From Puniceicoccales bacterium (lineage in GTDB: Bacteria; Verrucomicrobiota; Verrucomicrobiia; Opitutales; JAIRLM01), in assembly GCA_031281635.1 (NCBI GenBank), contig JAITFC010000108.1:1-5460 (forward strand): 5,460 bases of DNA. Reading direction: 5' to 3'. Position numbers and translations under genes: made by a program. Positions 5,366-5,460 of the stretch are shown piece after piece. Numbering within the stretch: position 1 is the stretch's first letter; each line of letters starts with the position of its first letter. The notes beneath the pieces are model-generated. The model saw only the letters and a program-made list of their open reading frames with translations, was not told the origin of the DNA and did not search any database.

Positions 5366-5379
5366 CAAAAACATTTTTG
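5366..5379. repeat. Short palindrome CAAAAACATTTTTG
   Basis: CAAAAA and TTTTTG are perfect six-base inverted arms around CA. It lies directly before the longer AT-rich palindrome at 5381-5401. Confidence 0.4.
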
Positions 5380-5380
5380 A

Positions 5381-5401
5381 CGAAATTTTTTTAAAATTTC
5401 G
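5381..5401. repeat. AT-rich palindrome before the 5448 gene
   Basis: CGAAATTTT (5381-5389) and AAAATTTCG (5393-5401) are perfect nine-base inverted arms with a TTT loop. The palindrome ends two bases before a TTGACA box, so it could be an operator or UP-like element for the next gene, or a weak factor-independent terminator of lpxC-fabZ. Confidence 0.5.
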
Positions 5402-5403
5402 CA

Positions 5404-5432
5404 TTGACATCCCTCTCTAGAAGAGCATTCCC
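5404..5432 (+). promoter_or_regulatory. Tentative promoter with consensus -35 for the 5448 gene
   Basis: TTGACA at 5404-5409 is a perfect -35 hexamer. At 17-base spacing the -10 would be ATTCCC (5427-5432), a poor match. The placement 38 bases before a strong ribosome binding site and start codon makes it worth recording. Confidence 0.3.
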
Positions 5433-5437
5433 GTCTC

Positions 5438-5442
5438 GGAGG
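5438..5442 (+). promoter_or_regulatory. Shine-Dalgarno GGAGG for the 5448 start
   Basis: GGAGG lies five bases before the ATG at 5448, the strongest ribosome binding site in the window. Confidence 0.75.
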
Positions 5443-5447
5443 TTATT

Positions 5448-5460
5448 ATGAATGAAATAC
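5448..5460 (+). CDS. Start of a gene cut by the window edge (MNEI...)
   Basis: Only four codons and one base are present (ATG AAT GAA ATA C). The call rests on the GGAGG five bases upstream and the 165-base intergenic region before it. The product cannot be identified. In some Gram-negative bacteria lpxA follows lpxC-fabZ, but these residues do not show that here, and the gap and promoter-like box suggest a separate transcription unit. Confidence 0.6.

Overview
The window is a piece of a bacterial chromosome of medium GC content. The organism is Gram-negative with lipopolysaccharide, because a complete LpxC-FabZ lipid A gene is present. Two features lean towards the Verrucomicrobiota, possibly the Opitutia: the LpxC-FabZ fusion (from memory, known in Bacteroidota and some Verrucomicrobiota) and a peptide deformylase with a long insertion between motifs 1 and 2. 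This placement is an inference from memory of protein families, not a search result, and Bacteroidota or a related phylum remains possible.

Layout. 1-95 is an 8-bp tandem repeat that runs off the left edge. 269-357 is a tRNA-Ser(GGA) on the minus strand. 504-1085 is pgsA (phosphatidylglycerophosphate synthase) on the plus strand. 1144-1764 is a small single-domain DEDDy 3'-5' exonuclease on the minus strand, convergent with pgsA and divergent from the next gene. 1825-2487 is def (peptide deformylase) on the plus strand. 2490-2608 is a short non-coding block with a strikingly nested inverted repeat and an AT-rich palindrome. 2640-3745 is an A/T-richer region of unrecognised coding sequence in which protein-like reading jumps between all three forward frames; I read it as one decayed lineage-specific gene, though it could be two or three small genes. 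3939-5282 is the bifunctional lpxC-fabZ gene. 5283-5447 is an AT-rich intergenic region with stacked inverted repeats and a -35-like box. 5448 begins a new plus-strand gene with a clear Shine-Dalgarno, cut off by the window edge.

How the genes relate. The conserved genes are housekeeping functions: phospholipid synthesis (pgsA), N-terminal Met deformylation (def), RNA or DNA 3' trimming (exonuclease), serine decoding, and outer-membrane lipid A plus fatty-acid elongation (lpxC-fabZ). They do not form one operon: strands alternate and gaps are about 60-450 bases. I found no convincing new defence or mobile system. The most unusual part is 2490-3745, where a structured non-coding element is followed by a coding region that looks broken.
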